A program made the translations under genes and the position numbers. From Microvirga sp. ACRRW (GTDB lineage: Bacteria; Pseudomonadota; Alphaproteobacteria; Rhizobiales; Beijerinckiaceae): a DNA stretch of 64,000 bases. The first letter of the stretch is position 1, and every line of letters starts with the position of its first letter. Shown piece by piece: positions 9,937 to 18,993 of the stretch. The notes beneath the pieces were generated by a model. That model was not told the origin of the DNA, did no database searches, and worked only from the letters and a program-made list of their open reading frames with translations. The stretch is taken from NCBI RefSeq assembly GCF_022346925.1, contig NZ_JAKRNJ010000002.1, positions 124,001 to 188,000 on the forward strand, in the 5' to 3' direction.

Positions 9937-11868
9937 TCAGACGACGAAGAAGTCTGCGTGAGTAAGGGCGGTGCCGGGCTTGACCTTGGCGAACTCGATC
10001 GCCGCGCCGCCGCGCGAGCCGTCCGCATCGTAGGACAGCACGCCCTTCGTCTTGTTGTAGACGATGAAGTCGTTGGCATCTCCAGCCTTGGGGCCGATCT
10101 TGAAGAACGACTTGTTGAGCTCGCCCATCTTCGTCAGCTTGCGGAAGATCGCATTCTCCAGACGGATCGAGTCGTCCTTCACGTTGAAGTCGCTGATCGT
10201 GTCCACGTTCGTGTTCTTGTTCAAAGCCGTGGTGAACACGAACGCGTCCTTGCCCGATCCGCCCGACAGGCGATCGTTGCCGGCTTCGCCGTTAAGCCTA
10301 TCGTTGCCGCCCAGGCCGGAGAGCTTATCGTTGCCGATATCGCCGGTCAGCCGGTCGGAGCGTGCCGTTCCGGTGCGCGTGAAGCTAGGGTCAATCAGGG
10401 TCACGACCTGGTCGTTGAACTTGGCGAAGTTGACGCTGATGAGCGTGTCCTTGCCCTCGCCGTCTTCCCTGTTGTCGGCCACCGTGAAGCTGCCATCGCC
10501 GTTCTTGGTGATGGTGTAGTTGGCCCTGGCGCCGCTGAAGGTTGCGGTGTCGATGGAATTGCCGCCGTCGAGGGTGTCGTGGCCTGCGCCGCCGGAGAGG
10601 GTGTCTTTGCCGTCGTTGCCCCAGAGATGGTTGGCGGCGATGTTGCCGGAGAGGGTGTCGTGGCCTGAGCCGCCCTTGGCGTTCTCGATCAGCGAGCGTG
10701 GATCGTCGTTGTGCAAGAGTGCGTTATAGACATTGCCGCGAGCAGAATAGACCGTAGGATAAGGGAAATATCCTAGCTGAACTCGCTGCTGGTCACTGAA
10801 GGCTGAGTGCCCGCCCGGAGCTAGACTAACCTTGAGATGGGTTGCGTAGTTCGACAGGTCATAGGTGTCGATGCCGCCGCCATCCCAGATCGTCTGAAGG
10901 ATCTTATTAAAATAACTTTCGTTATGGATGCCATTGCCGGTGCGGCCTTGGGCAGCACCATTGACATAGGTCTCGCCCGTCTTCGTATCCCACTTATAGA
11001 CCGTATCGTCGCTGCGGAAGGTATAATTGGCGCCGTACATCTGCTGCAGGGCAGCGATGTCCAGCATCATGAAAGTCTGGGTATAGGGCAAAGCATAGCC
11101 TGTCTCGCCACCCGAAGAGCCCGATGAAGCGGGATCGAAGGTGCCCGGCTCCACATAGGGCGCCTTGCTGTAGGACATGATGGAGTATTCATAGAAGTCC
11201 TTGTCCCACGGCACAGTCACACCATCTTCTTTCCCATGAAGGTCGAAGCTGTGTTTGAGGCCCAATGCATGGCCGAATTCGTGCATTGCGATCATATGGC
11301 CGTAGGTGCCGTTGATGGGAGAGCCATAGGCTTCAGGATATTGCTGGCCGAACCAGATATCGCCCTCACGCTCCCCAAACATGCTGCCTGGATAGTAGGC
11401 ATGTGCTGTCGGCGCCACGGATGTAGAAGCAATGAGCATATGCGTCGATGAATCGGGAACCATGTGCTGCACAAACTTCAAATTCGTGAAGCCTTCGATA
11501 GGGGTTAGGATCATCGACTTGAAGTCGCCCGTTTGCCTGCCATGAACGAAGGCCTCAATCGTTTCCTTCATTTGAGGGGTGACGCTTATGAAGTTCGATT
11601 CCAGCTCGTTCTGACCATTATAGGGATTCGGGTAGGCATCCTTCGTCGTAGGGAAGCCATAGCTTATTGTCGTGCCGGAAGGCCATTTGTAGCCCGACAT
11701 AATGCCGTCAATATAAGGATTCCCAGTTTCCTTTAAATCATAGATGCCGACGATTGGGCGCGCTGCTGTCGCTGCGCCAACCGATCCTGTTGTTGCTCCG
11801 GCAATGTGAACCGAATCATTGTTCGTCGCATTAACGCTGGAGCCTTTGAGTTCGCAAATGATGCACAT
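9937..11868 (-). CDS. [14 protein letters not shown] RTX zinc metalloprotease
   Basis: A 643-residue secreted protease of the M10B type. The zinc motif HExxHxxGxxH is complete at residues 196-206 (HEFGHALGLKH), and the Met-turn YSIMSYS follows. C-terminal to the catalytic domain are Ca-binding RTX nonapeptides (GGAGHDTLDGG, GLGGNDRLNGE) and a final module of about 110 residues ending DFFVV, likely the type I secretion signal. There is no Sec signal peptide. The ATG at 11868 lies 24 bases downstream of the stop of the paralogous gene at 11893-13698, so the two form an operon. The 3' part of the gene is nearly identical DNA to that paralog, while the N-terminal parts differ strongly. Confidence 0.92.
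   Translation of the reverse strand: MCIICELKGSSVNATNNDSVHIAGATTGSVGAATAARPIVGIYDLKETGNPYIDGIMSGYKWPSGTTISYGFPTTKDAYPNPYNGQNELESNFISVTPQMKETIEAFVHGRQTGDFKSMILTPIEGFTNLKFVQHMVPDSSTHMLIASTSVAPTAHAYYPGSMFGEREGDIWFGQQYPEAYGSPINGTYGHMIAMHEFGHALGLKHSFDLHGKEDGVTVPWDKDFYEYSIMSYSKAPYVEPGTFDPASSGSSGGETGYALPYTQTFMMLDIAALQQMYGANYTFRSDDTVYKWDTKTGETYVNGAAQGRTGNGIHNESYFNKILQTIWDGGGIDTYDLSNYATHLKVSLAPGGHSAFSDQQRVQLGYFPYPTVYSARGNVYNALLHNDDPRSLIENAKGGSGHDTLSGNIAANHLWGNDGKDTLSGGAGHDTLDGGNSIDTATFSGARANYTITKNGDGSFTVADNREDGEGKDTLISVNFAKFNDQVVTLIDPSFTRTGTARSDRLTGDIGNDKLSGLGGNDRLNGEAGNDRLSGGSGKDAFVFTTALNKNTNVDTISDFNVKDDSIRLENAIFRKLTKMGELNKSFFKIGPKAGDANDFIVYNKTKGVLSYDADGSRGGAAIEFAKVKPGTALTHADFFVV
9965..10749. repeat. 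Near-identical 785-bp direct repeat, copy A
   Basis: This segment matches 11921-12705 at a constant offset of 1956 bases with almost no differences; one visible mismatch is GTTATAGAC versus GTTGTAGAC near the right end. It encodes the RTX repeats and secretion module of the downstream protease. Identity stops abruptly on both sides while the reading frames continue. Confidence 0.9.
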
Positions 11869-11892
11869 GATATTGTTCTCGATAAGTAGGCT

Positions 11893-13698
11893 TTAGATGA
11901 CGAAGAAGTCGGCATGGGTGAGGGCGGTGCCGGGCTTGACCTTGGCGAACTCGATCGCCGCGCCGCCGCGCGAGCCGTCCGCATCGTAGGACAGCACGCC
12001 CTTCGTCTTGTTGTAGACGATGAAGTCGTTGGCATCTCCAGCCTTGGGGCCGATCTTGAAGAACGACTTGTTGAGCTCGCCCATCTTCGTCAGCTTGCGG
12101 AAGATCGCATTCTCCAGACGGATCGAGTCGTCCTTCACGTTGAAGTCGCTGATCGTGTCCACGTTCGTGTTCTTGTTCAAAGCCGTGGTGAACACGAACG
12201 CGTCCTTGCCCGATCCGCCCGACAGGCGATCGTTGCCGGCTTCGCCGTTAAGCCTATCGTTGCCGCCCAGGCCGGAGAGCTTATCGTTGCCGATATCGCC
12301 GGTCAGCCGGTCGGAGCGTGCCGTTCCGGTGCGCGTGAAGCTAGGGTCAATCAGGGTCACGACCTGGTCGTTGAACTTGGCGAAGTTGACGCTGATGAGC
12401 GTGTCCTTGCCCTCGCCGTCTTCCCTGTTGTCGGCCACCGTGAAGCTGCCATCGCCGTTCTTGGTGATGGTGTAGTTGGCCCTGGCGCCGCTGAAGGTTG
12501 CGGTGTCGATGGAATTGCCGCCGTCGAGGGTGTCGTGGCCTGCGCCGCCGGAGAGGGTGTCTTTGCCGTCGTTGCCCCAGAGATGGTTGGCGGCGATGTT
12601 GCCGGAGAGGGTGTCGTGGCCTGAGCCGCCCTTGGCGTTCTCGATCAGCGAGCGTGGATCGTCGTTGTGCAAGAGTGCGTTGTAGACATTGCCGCGAGCA
12701 GAATAACTTTCTGCATTGGGGCCAACGCGGCCGAGATAGGTACGCTGATCTTGGCTGAACGTCGAGTATTCGCCCGGAGCTAGACTAACCTTGAGATCGG
12801 TTACGTAGTTTGACAGGTCATAAGTGTCGCTGCCGCCACCATCCCAGATCGTTTGAAGAATTTTATTGTGCTCTTTTGTCGATGAAAGGCCATCGCCGAC
12901 TCTCCCTTTGGAAATGCCGTTGACGAAAACCTCACCCGTATGAGGACTCCAGTTGTAGACCGTATCGTCGCTTCGGAACTTGTAGTTGGCGCCATACATC
13001 TGCTGCAGAGCAGCGATGTCCAGCATCATGAAAGTTTGTTCGTAGCTTGAGAGGTTTTCAATTTCAGGGTGCCCTCCAGCCAAAGCATCAGGCCCCATTC
13101 CCGGCACTGCTACAGTCGGAGCGCTGTTATAGCTCATGACTGTGTATTCCTTGAAATCCTTGTCGTCGGGAATGTCGAGCCGGCCATGCTTAAGGCCCAA
13201 GACTTTTCCAACTCCCCAAAGTCCTAGGCTGGCACCATAAGTACCGTTGGCGGCAAGCTGGATCTGGTACGATTGCCACCCGGACCGGCCAAACCACATA
13301 TCGCCGTCCGCGCCGCCATAGACGTTGTATTCACCAGGCACATACGCCATGCCATAGCCTGCATACGACGACATGCCGATGCGGATGTCCGTAGGTGTGG
13401 TTTCAGGATTCGTTTGCTCCAGATTGATGTTCGTGAAGCCTGAGACTGGCGTTAGAGTCATGGATCGGCCAGCCTCAGCAGAATCTCCCTTCAAGATGGC
13501 TTGCAGATTTTGCCGCATCATCTCGTTGACGGGCGCAAAGTGATGTTGCGGCTCGTAATAGCTATCGGTCGAAGGAAAGGACGCCAGCGTCTGGGCAAAG
13601 CCATAGGTGACTGGTGCATTATCCCAACGCCATCCGGAAAGAAGGCTGTCGATATACGAATTGCCTGTTTTGGTTTCGTCCTTGATGCCCGTTGCCAT
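11893..13698 (-). CDS. [14 protein letters not shown] RTX protein with degenerate zinc site
   Basis: A 601-residue paralog of the neighbouring protease. At residues 161-171 the expected HExxHxxGxxH reads WGVGKVLGLKH: the first two histidines and the catalytic glutamate are gone, and only the last GLKH is kept. The Met-turn (YTVMSYN) survives. It is therefore predicted to be proteolytically inactive but still folded and secreted. RTX repeats and a C-terminal module ending DFFVI follow. The start at 13698 opens MATGIKDETKTGNSYIDSLLSG, similar to the N-terminal region of the paralog. It is the first gene of a two-gene reverse-strand operon, divergent from pgi. A role as ligand-binding protein or protease partner is speculation. 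Confidence 0.9.
   Translation of the reverse strand: MATGIKDETKTGNSYIDSLLSGWRWDNAPVTYGFAQTLASFPSTDSYYEPQHHFAPVNEMMRQNLQAILKGDSAEAGRSMTLTPVSGFTNINLEQTNPETTPTDIRIGMSSYAGYGMAYVPGEYNVYGGADGDMWFGRSGWQSYQIQLAANGTYGASLGLWGVGKVLGLKHGRLDIPDDKDFKEYTVMSYNSAPTVAVPGMGPDALAGGHPEIENLSSYEQTFMMLDIAALQQMYGANYKFRSDDTVYNWSPHTGEVFVNGISKGRVGDGLSSTKEHNKILQTIWDGGGSDTYDLSNYVTDLKVSLAPGEYSTFSQDQRTYLGRVGPNAESYSARGNVYNALLHNDDPRSLIENAKGGSGHDTLSGNIAANHLWGNDGKDTLSGGAGHDTLDGGNSIDTATFSGARANYTITKNGDGSFTVADNREDGEGKDTLISVNFAKFNDQVVTLIDPSFTRTGTARSDRLTGDIGNDKLSGLGGNDRLNGEAGNDRLSGGSGKDAFVFTTALNKNTNVDTISDFNVKDDSIRLENAIFRKLTKMGELNKSFFKIGPKAGDANDFIVYNKTKGVLSYDADGSRGGAAIEFAKVKPGTALTHADFFVI
11921..12705. repeat. Near-identical 785-bp direct repeat, copy B
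   Basis: Partner of 9965-10749. It encodes the shared C-terminal RTX half of the catalytically degenerate paralog. Nucleotide identity extends through third codon positions, which points to recent duplication or gene conversion rather than protein-level conservation. Confidence 0.9.
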
Positions 13699-13886
13699 AG
13701 CAGCTCTCTTTTGTTGTAACGTTTCGTAGCGTTAGGTCGGGATCTTCCGTTACGCAACCTGAGCCATTCGGCCAAAAGTGACGCAGCTCTTCGTTCGGAG
13801 AGGGGTGCTAGGCCCTAGCCGTTCCGCCTGCGACGCCCTAAAGTTCCGCTTCACTTTTCTGAACGAGAACGAGTCGGAGTACCCGC

Positions 13887-15203
13887 ATGGCCCTGCAGCA
13901 ATCGATCGATCTGGCCCTGGACACCACAATCGGGGAGGGCGGTCTGTCGCGGGCGGCGGTCGAGGCTGCCCTTGAGGCTGTGGGTAAGGCCATGGAGCGG
14001 CTGGCGGAGGACGATGTCTCGGGCCGGCTGCCGCTGCTGCATATGCCGCGCACGAGCGACGATCTTGCGGCGGTGAAAGAGGCCGCCGCCTGGCTCCGGA
14101 TGGATGCGACGGATGTGGTGTTTCTCGGCACCGGCGGGTCGAGCCTCGGCGGCCAGACGCTGGCTCAGCTGAAGGATTATGCGGTGCCGGGCGTCGGGCG
14201 CTTCACGGAAAGCCCGCGCGTTCACTTCCTCGACAATCTCGATCCCATCACTTTCGACCACATCCTGCACAAGCTGCCGCTGTCCTCGACACGCTTCGTG
14301 TCGATCTCCAAATCCGGCGGCACGGGCGAGACCCTGATGCAGACCATCGCCGTGCTCTCTGCCCTGGAGAAGGCGGGCCTGAAGGCCATGCCGAAGGACA
14401 TGTTCCTCGGCCTGTCGGAGCCGCGCAAGGCAGGCGGCAAGAACGCCCTGCGCGATCTGCTTGAGCCCGAGGGCGTGCGCTTCCTGGAGCATCACACCGG
14501 CATCGGCGGGCGCTATTCCGTGCTGACCAATGTGGGTCTTCTGCCCGCAGCCGTTCTAGGCCTCGACATCGCCTCCATCCGCCAGGGTGCGGCGGAGTCC
14601 TATGAGCCGTTCCGCAATGGGAGCGCCGCCAAGGACGCGCCAGCAGCGCTCGGCGCCGCGCTCAACGTGGCTGCGGCCCGGAGCGGCAAGGGCATTGCCG
14701 TCACCATGGCCTATGCGGACCGTCTCGAACGGTTCACCCGCTGGTGGGTGCAGCTCTGGGCCGAGAGCGTCGGCAAGGATGGCAACGGCACGCAGCCCGT
14801 GGCCGCCATCGGTCCGGTCGATCAGCACAGCCAACTCCAGCTTTATCTCGCTGGCCCCAACGACAAGCTGTTTACCGTCATGACCACGGGCGTGGCGGGA
14901 CAGGGCCCGCTCATGGACGAGAAGCTCTCCAAGCGCGCGGGCGAGCCGGGCTTCGGCGGCAAGCGCATCGGCGATCTCGTGGCGGCCCAAGGCCGCGCGA
15001 CAGCCGATACGCTCGCCAAGAACAGCCGCCCGACCCGGCGCATCCATATCGAAAAGCTCGATGAGCGCGCCGTCGGCGAGCTGCTCATGCATTTCATGCT
15101 GGAGACGATCCTTACCGGTTATGCGCTTGGCGTCGACCCGTTCGACCAGCCCGCCGTCGAAGAAGGCAAGATTCTCGCCAAGCAGTATCTGGCGCAGGGG
15201 TAA
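13887..15203 (+). CDS. pgi: Glucose-6-phosphate isomerase, short form
   Basis: Interconverts glucose-6-phosphate and fructose-6-phosphate. At 438 residues it is closer to the compact bacterial PGI than to the roughly 550-residue enterobacterial enzyme. It has the SIS-type sugar-phosphate binding loops VFLGTGGSSLGGQTL and SISKSGGTGETLMQ. The segment LWAESVGKDGNGTQPV matches the first PGI signature region, and DQHSQLQLYL follows. Start ATG at 13887 is the first good one after the divergent gap to the RTX gene. Cytoplasmic. A short palindromic repeat follows the stop. Confidence 0.9.
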   Translation: MALQQSIDLALDTTIGEGGLSRAAVEAALEAVGKAMERLAEDDVSGRLPLLHMPRTSDDLAAVKEAAAWLRMDATDVVFLGTGGSSLGGQTLAQLKDYAVPGVGRFTESPRVHFLDNLDPITFDHILHKLPLSSTRFVSISKSGGTGETLMQTIAVLSALEKAGLKAMPKDMFLGLSEPRKAGGKNALRDLLEPEGVRFLEHHTGIGGRYSVLTNVGLLPAAVLGLDIASIRQGAAESYEPFRNGSAAKDAPAALGAALNVAAARSGKGIAVTMAYADRLERFTRWWVQLWAESVGKDGNGTQPVAAIGPVDQHSQLQLYLAGPNDKLFTVMTTGVAGQGPLMDEKLSKRAGEPGFGGKRIGDLVAAQGRATADTLAKNSRPTRRIHIEKLDERAVGELLMHFMLETILTGYALGVDPFDQPAVEEGKILAKQYLAQG

Positions 15204-15208
15204 CTCGC

Positions 15209-15248
15209 ACCGTCCTCCCGGACGGCTCCGCCGATCCGGGAGGACGGT
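15209..15248. repeat. Dispersed palindromic repeat, copy 3 (half-size)
   Basis: ACCGTCCTCCCGGA pairs with TCCGGGAGGACGGT around CGGCTCCGCCGA. It starts 6 bases after the pgi stop. It is a single-hairpin version of the larger repeats near ribF and tadA and could serve as a terminator. Confidence 0.65.
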
Positions 15249-15339
15249 GGACTGGTGTGGGAATAACGTCGCGGCTTCTGGCATCGGCGGCGTTCACTCC
15301 CTATTTTAAGCTTTCCGAATCCTTCGATAGAAGCGCCTC

Positions 15340-17190
15340 ATGCTCGTCCGCCGCCTCGATCCCATCCTTGTCGACCGCATCGCTGCGGGCGAGGTTGTCG
15401 AGCGCCCGGCGGCAGCTGTGAAGGAGCTTATCGAGAACGCCGTGGATGCAGGCGCTAACTCCGTCGAGATCACGGTGGAGGCCGGCGGACGCAGGCTCAT
15501 CCGCATCGTCGATGACGGGAAGGGCATGAATCCGGATGATCTGGAGCTTGCCGTCGAGCGTCACGCAACATCCAAGATTCCGGACGGTGATCTCTTCTCC
15601 ATCAACACGCTCGGCTTCCGCGGCGAGGCGCTGCCGTCCATCGGTGCTGTGGCCCGTCTTGCTATTACCACGCGCACCAGCGATGCCGAGACCGGCTCCA
15701 TGATCGTCGTGGAAGCGGGCGTGAAGCATCCCGTGCGGCCTGCCTCCGCGCCGAAGGGCACGCGTGTCGAGGTGACGGATCTGTTCGCGGCCACGCCCGC
15801 GCGCCTGAAGTTCCTGAAGAGCGACCGCTCCGAGGCGCAGGCCGTGGCGGAGATCGTGAAGCGTCTCGCCATCGCGCATCCAACTGTGCGCTTCACGCTG
15901 TCGGGCGAGCACATCACCGCCTTCACCTATCCGCCGGAAGAGCCCGGCGAGCACGGCTTCTTGCGCCGCTTGTCACGCGTGCTCGGCTCCGACTTCCACG
16001 AGAACGCCATGTCTATCGGCGTGGAGCGCGAGGGCGTGCGGCTCACAGGCTTCGCGAGCCTGCCGACCTATCATCGCGGCACATCCACCGCGATTCATTT
16101 CGTGGTGAACGGACGGCCCGTGCGTGACAAGCTTCTGCTCGGCGCGGTGCGTGGCGCCTATGCCGACGTGATGGCCTCCGACCGTCATCCGGTGCTTGCC
16201 ATCATGATCGATATCGATCCGCGCGCGGTGGATGTGAACGTGCATCCGGCGAAAACGGAAGTGCGCTTCCGCGATCCTGCTTTCGTGCGCGGGTTCGTGG
16301 TGGCCGCGATCAAGGAAGCGATCAACCGTTTCGGCATGCGCGCATCCTCCACGGTCGGCACGCGCACGCTGGAGAGTCTGCGCCCACAAGGGATGCAGCC
16401 GTCGCGTCCGGCCTACGGGCATCACCGCCCTTCCATCGTTCGCCCATCGAGCGGCTTCGCCCATTGGCAGGCACCGCTCGATCCGCCGTCGCAAGGTTAC
16501 GCGCCTTCCGGTTTGGCGGAGGCGCAAGCCCATTTGCCCGATCTCGCAGCGCCTTCCGCCGACAGCCGCGCGACGCTCACCGAGATCGAGCCGGAGATGG
16601 AGGCTGCACCCTTGGGCGCTGCACGCGCGCAGGTGCACGGCACCTATATCGTCACTCAGACGCAGGATGGCATCGTCATCGTCGATCAGCACGCCGCGCA
16701 TGAACGCCTCGTCTATGAGCGCCTGAAGCGCGAGCGCGCATCGTCGGGCATCGCACGTCAGTTGCTGCTCATTCCTGAGGTGGTCGATCTCGACCCAGTG
16801 GACGCGGACCGCGTTCTTGCTGAAGCCGCGATGCTGGAGAGCCTCGGCCTTGCCGTCGAGCCTTTCGGTCATGGTGCGCTTCTGGTGCGCGAAGTGCCGT
16901 CCGCCCTTGCAGGCGGAAGCATCAAGGCGCTCGTGCAGGATGTAGCGGACGCGCTTGCGGAATGGGGGCAGGGGGGAACCAACCCGCTCGAAGAGCGGCT
17001 CGATGCTGTTCTCTCGCGCATGTCCTGCCACGGCTCCATCCGTGCCGGACGCCGCATGCGTCCGGAAGAGATGAATGCGTTGCTCCGCGAGATGGAGGCG
17101 ACGCCTCTCTCCGGCCAGTGCAATCACGGGCGCCCCACTTATGTGGAGCTGAAGCTCAGCGACATCGAACGCCTGTTCGGACGACGCTAG
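15340..17190 (+). CDS. mutL: DNA mismatch repair protein MutL
   Basis: A 616-residue MutL. The N-terminal GHKL ATPase is complete: IAAGEVVERPAAAVKELIEN, DAGANSVEI, DDGKGM and FRGEAL. A Pro-rich linker spans about residues 340-430. The C-terminal domain holds the metal-dependent nicking motif, DQHAAHERLVYE starting at D449, with CHGSIRAGRRM and QCNHGRPT near the end. That identifies it as the endonuclease-active type found in bacteria without MutH. It couples MutS mismatch recognition to strand removal. Start ATG at 15340 gives MLVRRLDPILVDRI, the normal N-terminus. Confidence 0.96.
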   Translation: MLVRRLDPILVDRIAAGEVVERPAAAVKELIENAVDAGANSVEITVEAGGRRLIRIVDDGKGMNPDDLELAVERHATSKIPDGDLFSINTLGFRGEALPSIGAVARLAITTRTSDAETGSMIVVEAGVKHPVRPASAPKGTRVEVTDLFAATPARLKFLKSDRSEAQAVAEIVKRLAIAHPTVRFTLSGEHITAFTYPPEEPGEHGFLRRLSRVLGSDFHENAMSIGVEREGVRLTGFASLPTYHRGTSTAIHFVVNGRPVRDKLLLGAVRGAYADVMASDRHPVLAIMIDIDPRAVDVNVHPAKTEVRFRDPAFVRGFVVAAIKEAINRFGMRASSTVGTRTLESLRPQGMQPSRPAYGHHRPSIVRPSSGFAHWQAPLDPPSQGYAPSGLAEAQAHLPDLAAPSADSRATLTEIEPEMEAAPLGAARAQVHGTYIVTQTQDGIVIVDQHAAHERLVYERLKRERASSGIARQLLLIPEVVDLDPVDADRVLAEAAMLESLGLAVEPFGHGALLVREVPSALAGGSIKALVQDVADALAEWGQGGTNPLEERLDAVLSRMSCHGSIRAGRRMRPEEMNALLREMEATPLSGQCNHGRPTYVELKLSDIERLFGRR

Positions 17191-17236
17191 CGCGCGCCTC
17201 GACGAGAGATCATACTAAGCCGCCAGGAGGTGGCTC

Positions 17237-17644
17237 ATGACGACGATGGCTGTCAGGTTGCGCGGCATCCCGGGAACGGAAGCCTCGATAGGTTGGGCGG
17301 GCGCCCATTCCGTCGTTGTCGATCGACCGGACGGAAAGGCTGGGGGCATGGGGCTCGGCTTCAACGGTGGTCAGCTGCTTGCATTGGCGATTGGCGGATG
17401 CTTCTGCAACGATCTCTATTACGTGGCCCATGAGATGGGCATCGCGCTGAAGCACGTTGCCGTGGATGTGACAGTCACGTTCGACGGCGCTCCGCTCCGT
17501 GCAACGGGGGCCCATATCGAGATTGTCGTCGAGGCCGCCGACAAGGCTGCGGATCTCGATGCTCTCATCCGCATGGCGCAAGAAACATCGACCGTGAGTA
17601 ACTCGATCTCACGCGGGGTGCCTGTCAGCGTTACGTCCCGCTAG
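17237..17644 (+). CDS. OsmC/Ohr family protein
   Basis: A 135-residue member of the OsmC fold, whose best-known members are thiol peroxidases that reduce organic hydroperoxides. The N-terminal cysteine region is present (AIGGCFCNDLY), but the second conserved cysteine, usually in a CPVS-like motif, is replaced: the matching segment reads TSTVSNSIS. A two-cysteine peroxidase mechanism therefore looks impaired. It starts 46 bases after mutL on the same strand with AGGAGG upstream (17222-17227). The function could be a peroxidase variant or another OsmC-fold activity. Confidence 0.82.
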   Translation: MTTMAVRLRGIPGTEASIGWAGAHSVVVDRPDGKAGGMGLGFNGGQLLALAIGGCFCNDLYYVAHEMGIALKHVAVDVTVTFDGAPLRATGAHIEIVVEAADKAADLDALIRMAQETSTVSNSISRGVPVSVTSR

Positions 17645-17646
17645 AT

Positions 17647-18696
17647 CTACTTCCCACGCGGGGGGCCTTCCCGCTCGGACGATTGCGCCCAGATGTTGAG
17701 ATTGCCTTCCATGGCATAGCGGTCGATCTCAGCCAGATCCTCCGGCGTGAACGCGAGGTTCTTGAGCGCGCCGACGCATTCCACCACCTGCTCGGGCTTG
17801 CTCGCGCCGATGAGCGCGGTCGTCACGCGGCCTCCGCGCAGCACCCAGGCGACCGCCATCTGCGCAAGACTCTGTCCGCGCCGCTCGGCAATTCCGTTGA
17901 GGTCGCGGATGCGGGAGATGTTGTCTTCGCTGAGGAAGCTCGTTCGCAATGACTTGCCGGCGGCCGCGCGGCTTTGCTCTGGAATGCCATTGAGGTACTT
18001 CGACGTCAGCATGCCTTGCGCCAGCGGCGAGAATACGATGGAGCCCATGCCGAGGTCGTCGAGCGTATCGAGCAGGCCATCTTCTTCGATCCAGCGGTTG
18101 AGCATGGAATAGCTCGGCTGGTGGATGATGTACGGCGTCTTGAGCTCGCGCAGGATGGCCACCGCCTCCCGCGTGCGCTTGCTGTTGTAGGAGGAGAGGC
18201 CGACATAGAGCGCCTTGCCCTGTCGAACGGCGGAATCGAGCGCCATCATGGTCTCTTCCAGCGGCGTTTCCGGATCGAACCGGTGCGAATAGAAAATATC
18301 GACGTAATCGACGCCTAAGCGCTTGAGGCTCTGGTCAAGGCTCGACAACAGATATTTGCGGCTGCCCCACTCGCCGTAAGGCCCCGGCCACATGCGATAG
18401 CCTGCTTTTGTGGAGATCACGAGCTCGTCGCGAAACCCATGAAAGTCGCTGCGCAGAATCTCGCCAAACAGGCTCTCCGCCGAGCCGGGAGGCGGGCCGT
18501 AATTGTTGGCGAGATCGAAATGTGTGATGCCGAGATCGAAAGCCGTGCGGCAGATCTCCCGCGCGGTCGCCACCGATTGGTCCTCACCGAAATTGTGCCA
18601 TAGCCCCAGCGAGATCGCGGGCAGCTTCAAGCCGCTTCGACCGCAACGGTTGTAGATCATCTCGTCATAGCGATGAGCGGCGGGCTGGTAAGCCAT
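17647..18696 (-). CDS. gpr: Aldo/keto reductase, L-glyceraldehyde 3-phosphate reductase-like
   Basis: A 349-residue NADPH-dependent reductase. It closely resembles E. coli YghZ/Gpr across its length: LSLGLWHNFG, FDLANNYGPPPGSAE, ISTKAGYRMWPGPYG, SRKYLLSSLDQSLKRLG and YSHRFDPETPLEET. The catalytic Asp, Tyr, Lys and His are all at their expected segments. YghZ acts on L-glyceraldehyde 3-phosphate and methylglyoxal-type aldehydes. The start at 18696 is chosen because CCGGAGGACGCC precedes it and MAYQPAAHRYDEMIYNRCG aligns with the family; an upstream in-frame start would add 51 unrelated residues. It converges on the OsmC-like gene with two bases between the stops. Confidence 0.92.
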   Translation of the reverse strand: MAYQPAAHRYDEMIYNRCGRSGLKLPAISLGLWHNFGEDQSVATAREICRTAFDLGITHFDLANNYGPPPGSAESLFGEILRSDFHGFRDELVISTKAGYRMWPGPYGEWGSRKYLLSSLDQSLKRLGVDYVDIFYSHRFDPETPLEETMMALDSAVRQGKALYVGLSSYNSKRTREAVAILRELKTPYIIHQPSYSMLNRWIEEDGLLDTLDDLGMGSIVFSPLAQGMLTSKYLNGIPEQSRAAAGKSLRTSFLSEDNISRIRDLNGIAERRGQSLAQMAVAWVLRGGRVTTALIGASKPEQVVECVGALKNLAFTPEDLAEIDRYAMEGNLNIWAQSSEREGPPRGK

Positions 18697-18993
18697 GGCG
18701 TCCTCCGGAAGTGAACTGTATGGCAGGCTGGCACAGGCAGCATGGTCATGTCGAGATGCGCCTGGCTCCAGTTTCACAATCATTGAGGTTCTTTTGGAAA
18801 GCTCGACTGTGAGTGAGCAATTTCTATGAGGGGAGCGTTTTTCTTGCAACGACCTATCCTCTCGTGGGAGCAGGTACAGATCGCTTGGTACGAGAGCAGA
18901 TGATTACGTATTCGAATGCGCTGCCGAAATAGCAGTTATCGGCGAAGAGCCACGGTTTTAGGGACAAGGAGAGATACCTGCCCCGAACCCCGT
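18697..18993. other. Intergenic region between aldo/keto reductase and RTX gene
   Basis: These 297 bases lie upstream of the reverse-strand reductase and downstream of the reverse-strand RTX gene. They should hold the reductase promoter. No hairpin with a T-run, RNA gene or convincing open frame was seen. Confidence 0.5.

Noticed and set aside
9958..12624. Two identical 236-codon open frames on the forward strand opposite the RTX repeats
   Set aside because: They are antisense shadows of the duplicated 785-bp segment. The reverse-strand frames contain the zinc motif, RTX repeats and secretion tail, whereas the forward frames resemble no protein.
9937..13698. Simple tandem duplication of one whole protease gene
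   Set aside because: Only the 3' 785 bases are near identical while the N-terminal regions are strongly diverged, so a single recent whole-gene duplication does not fit.
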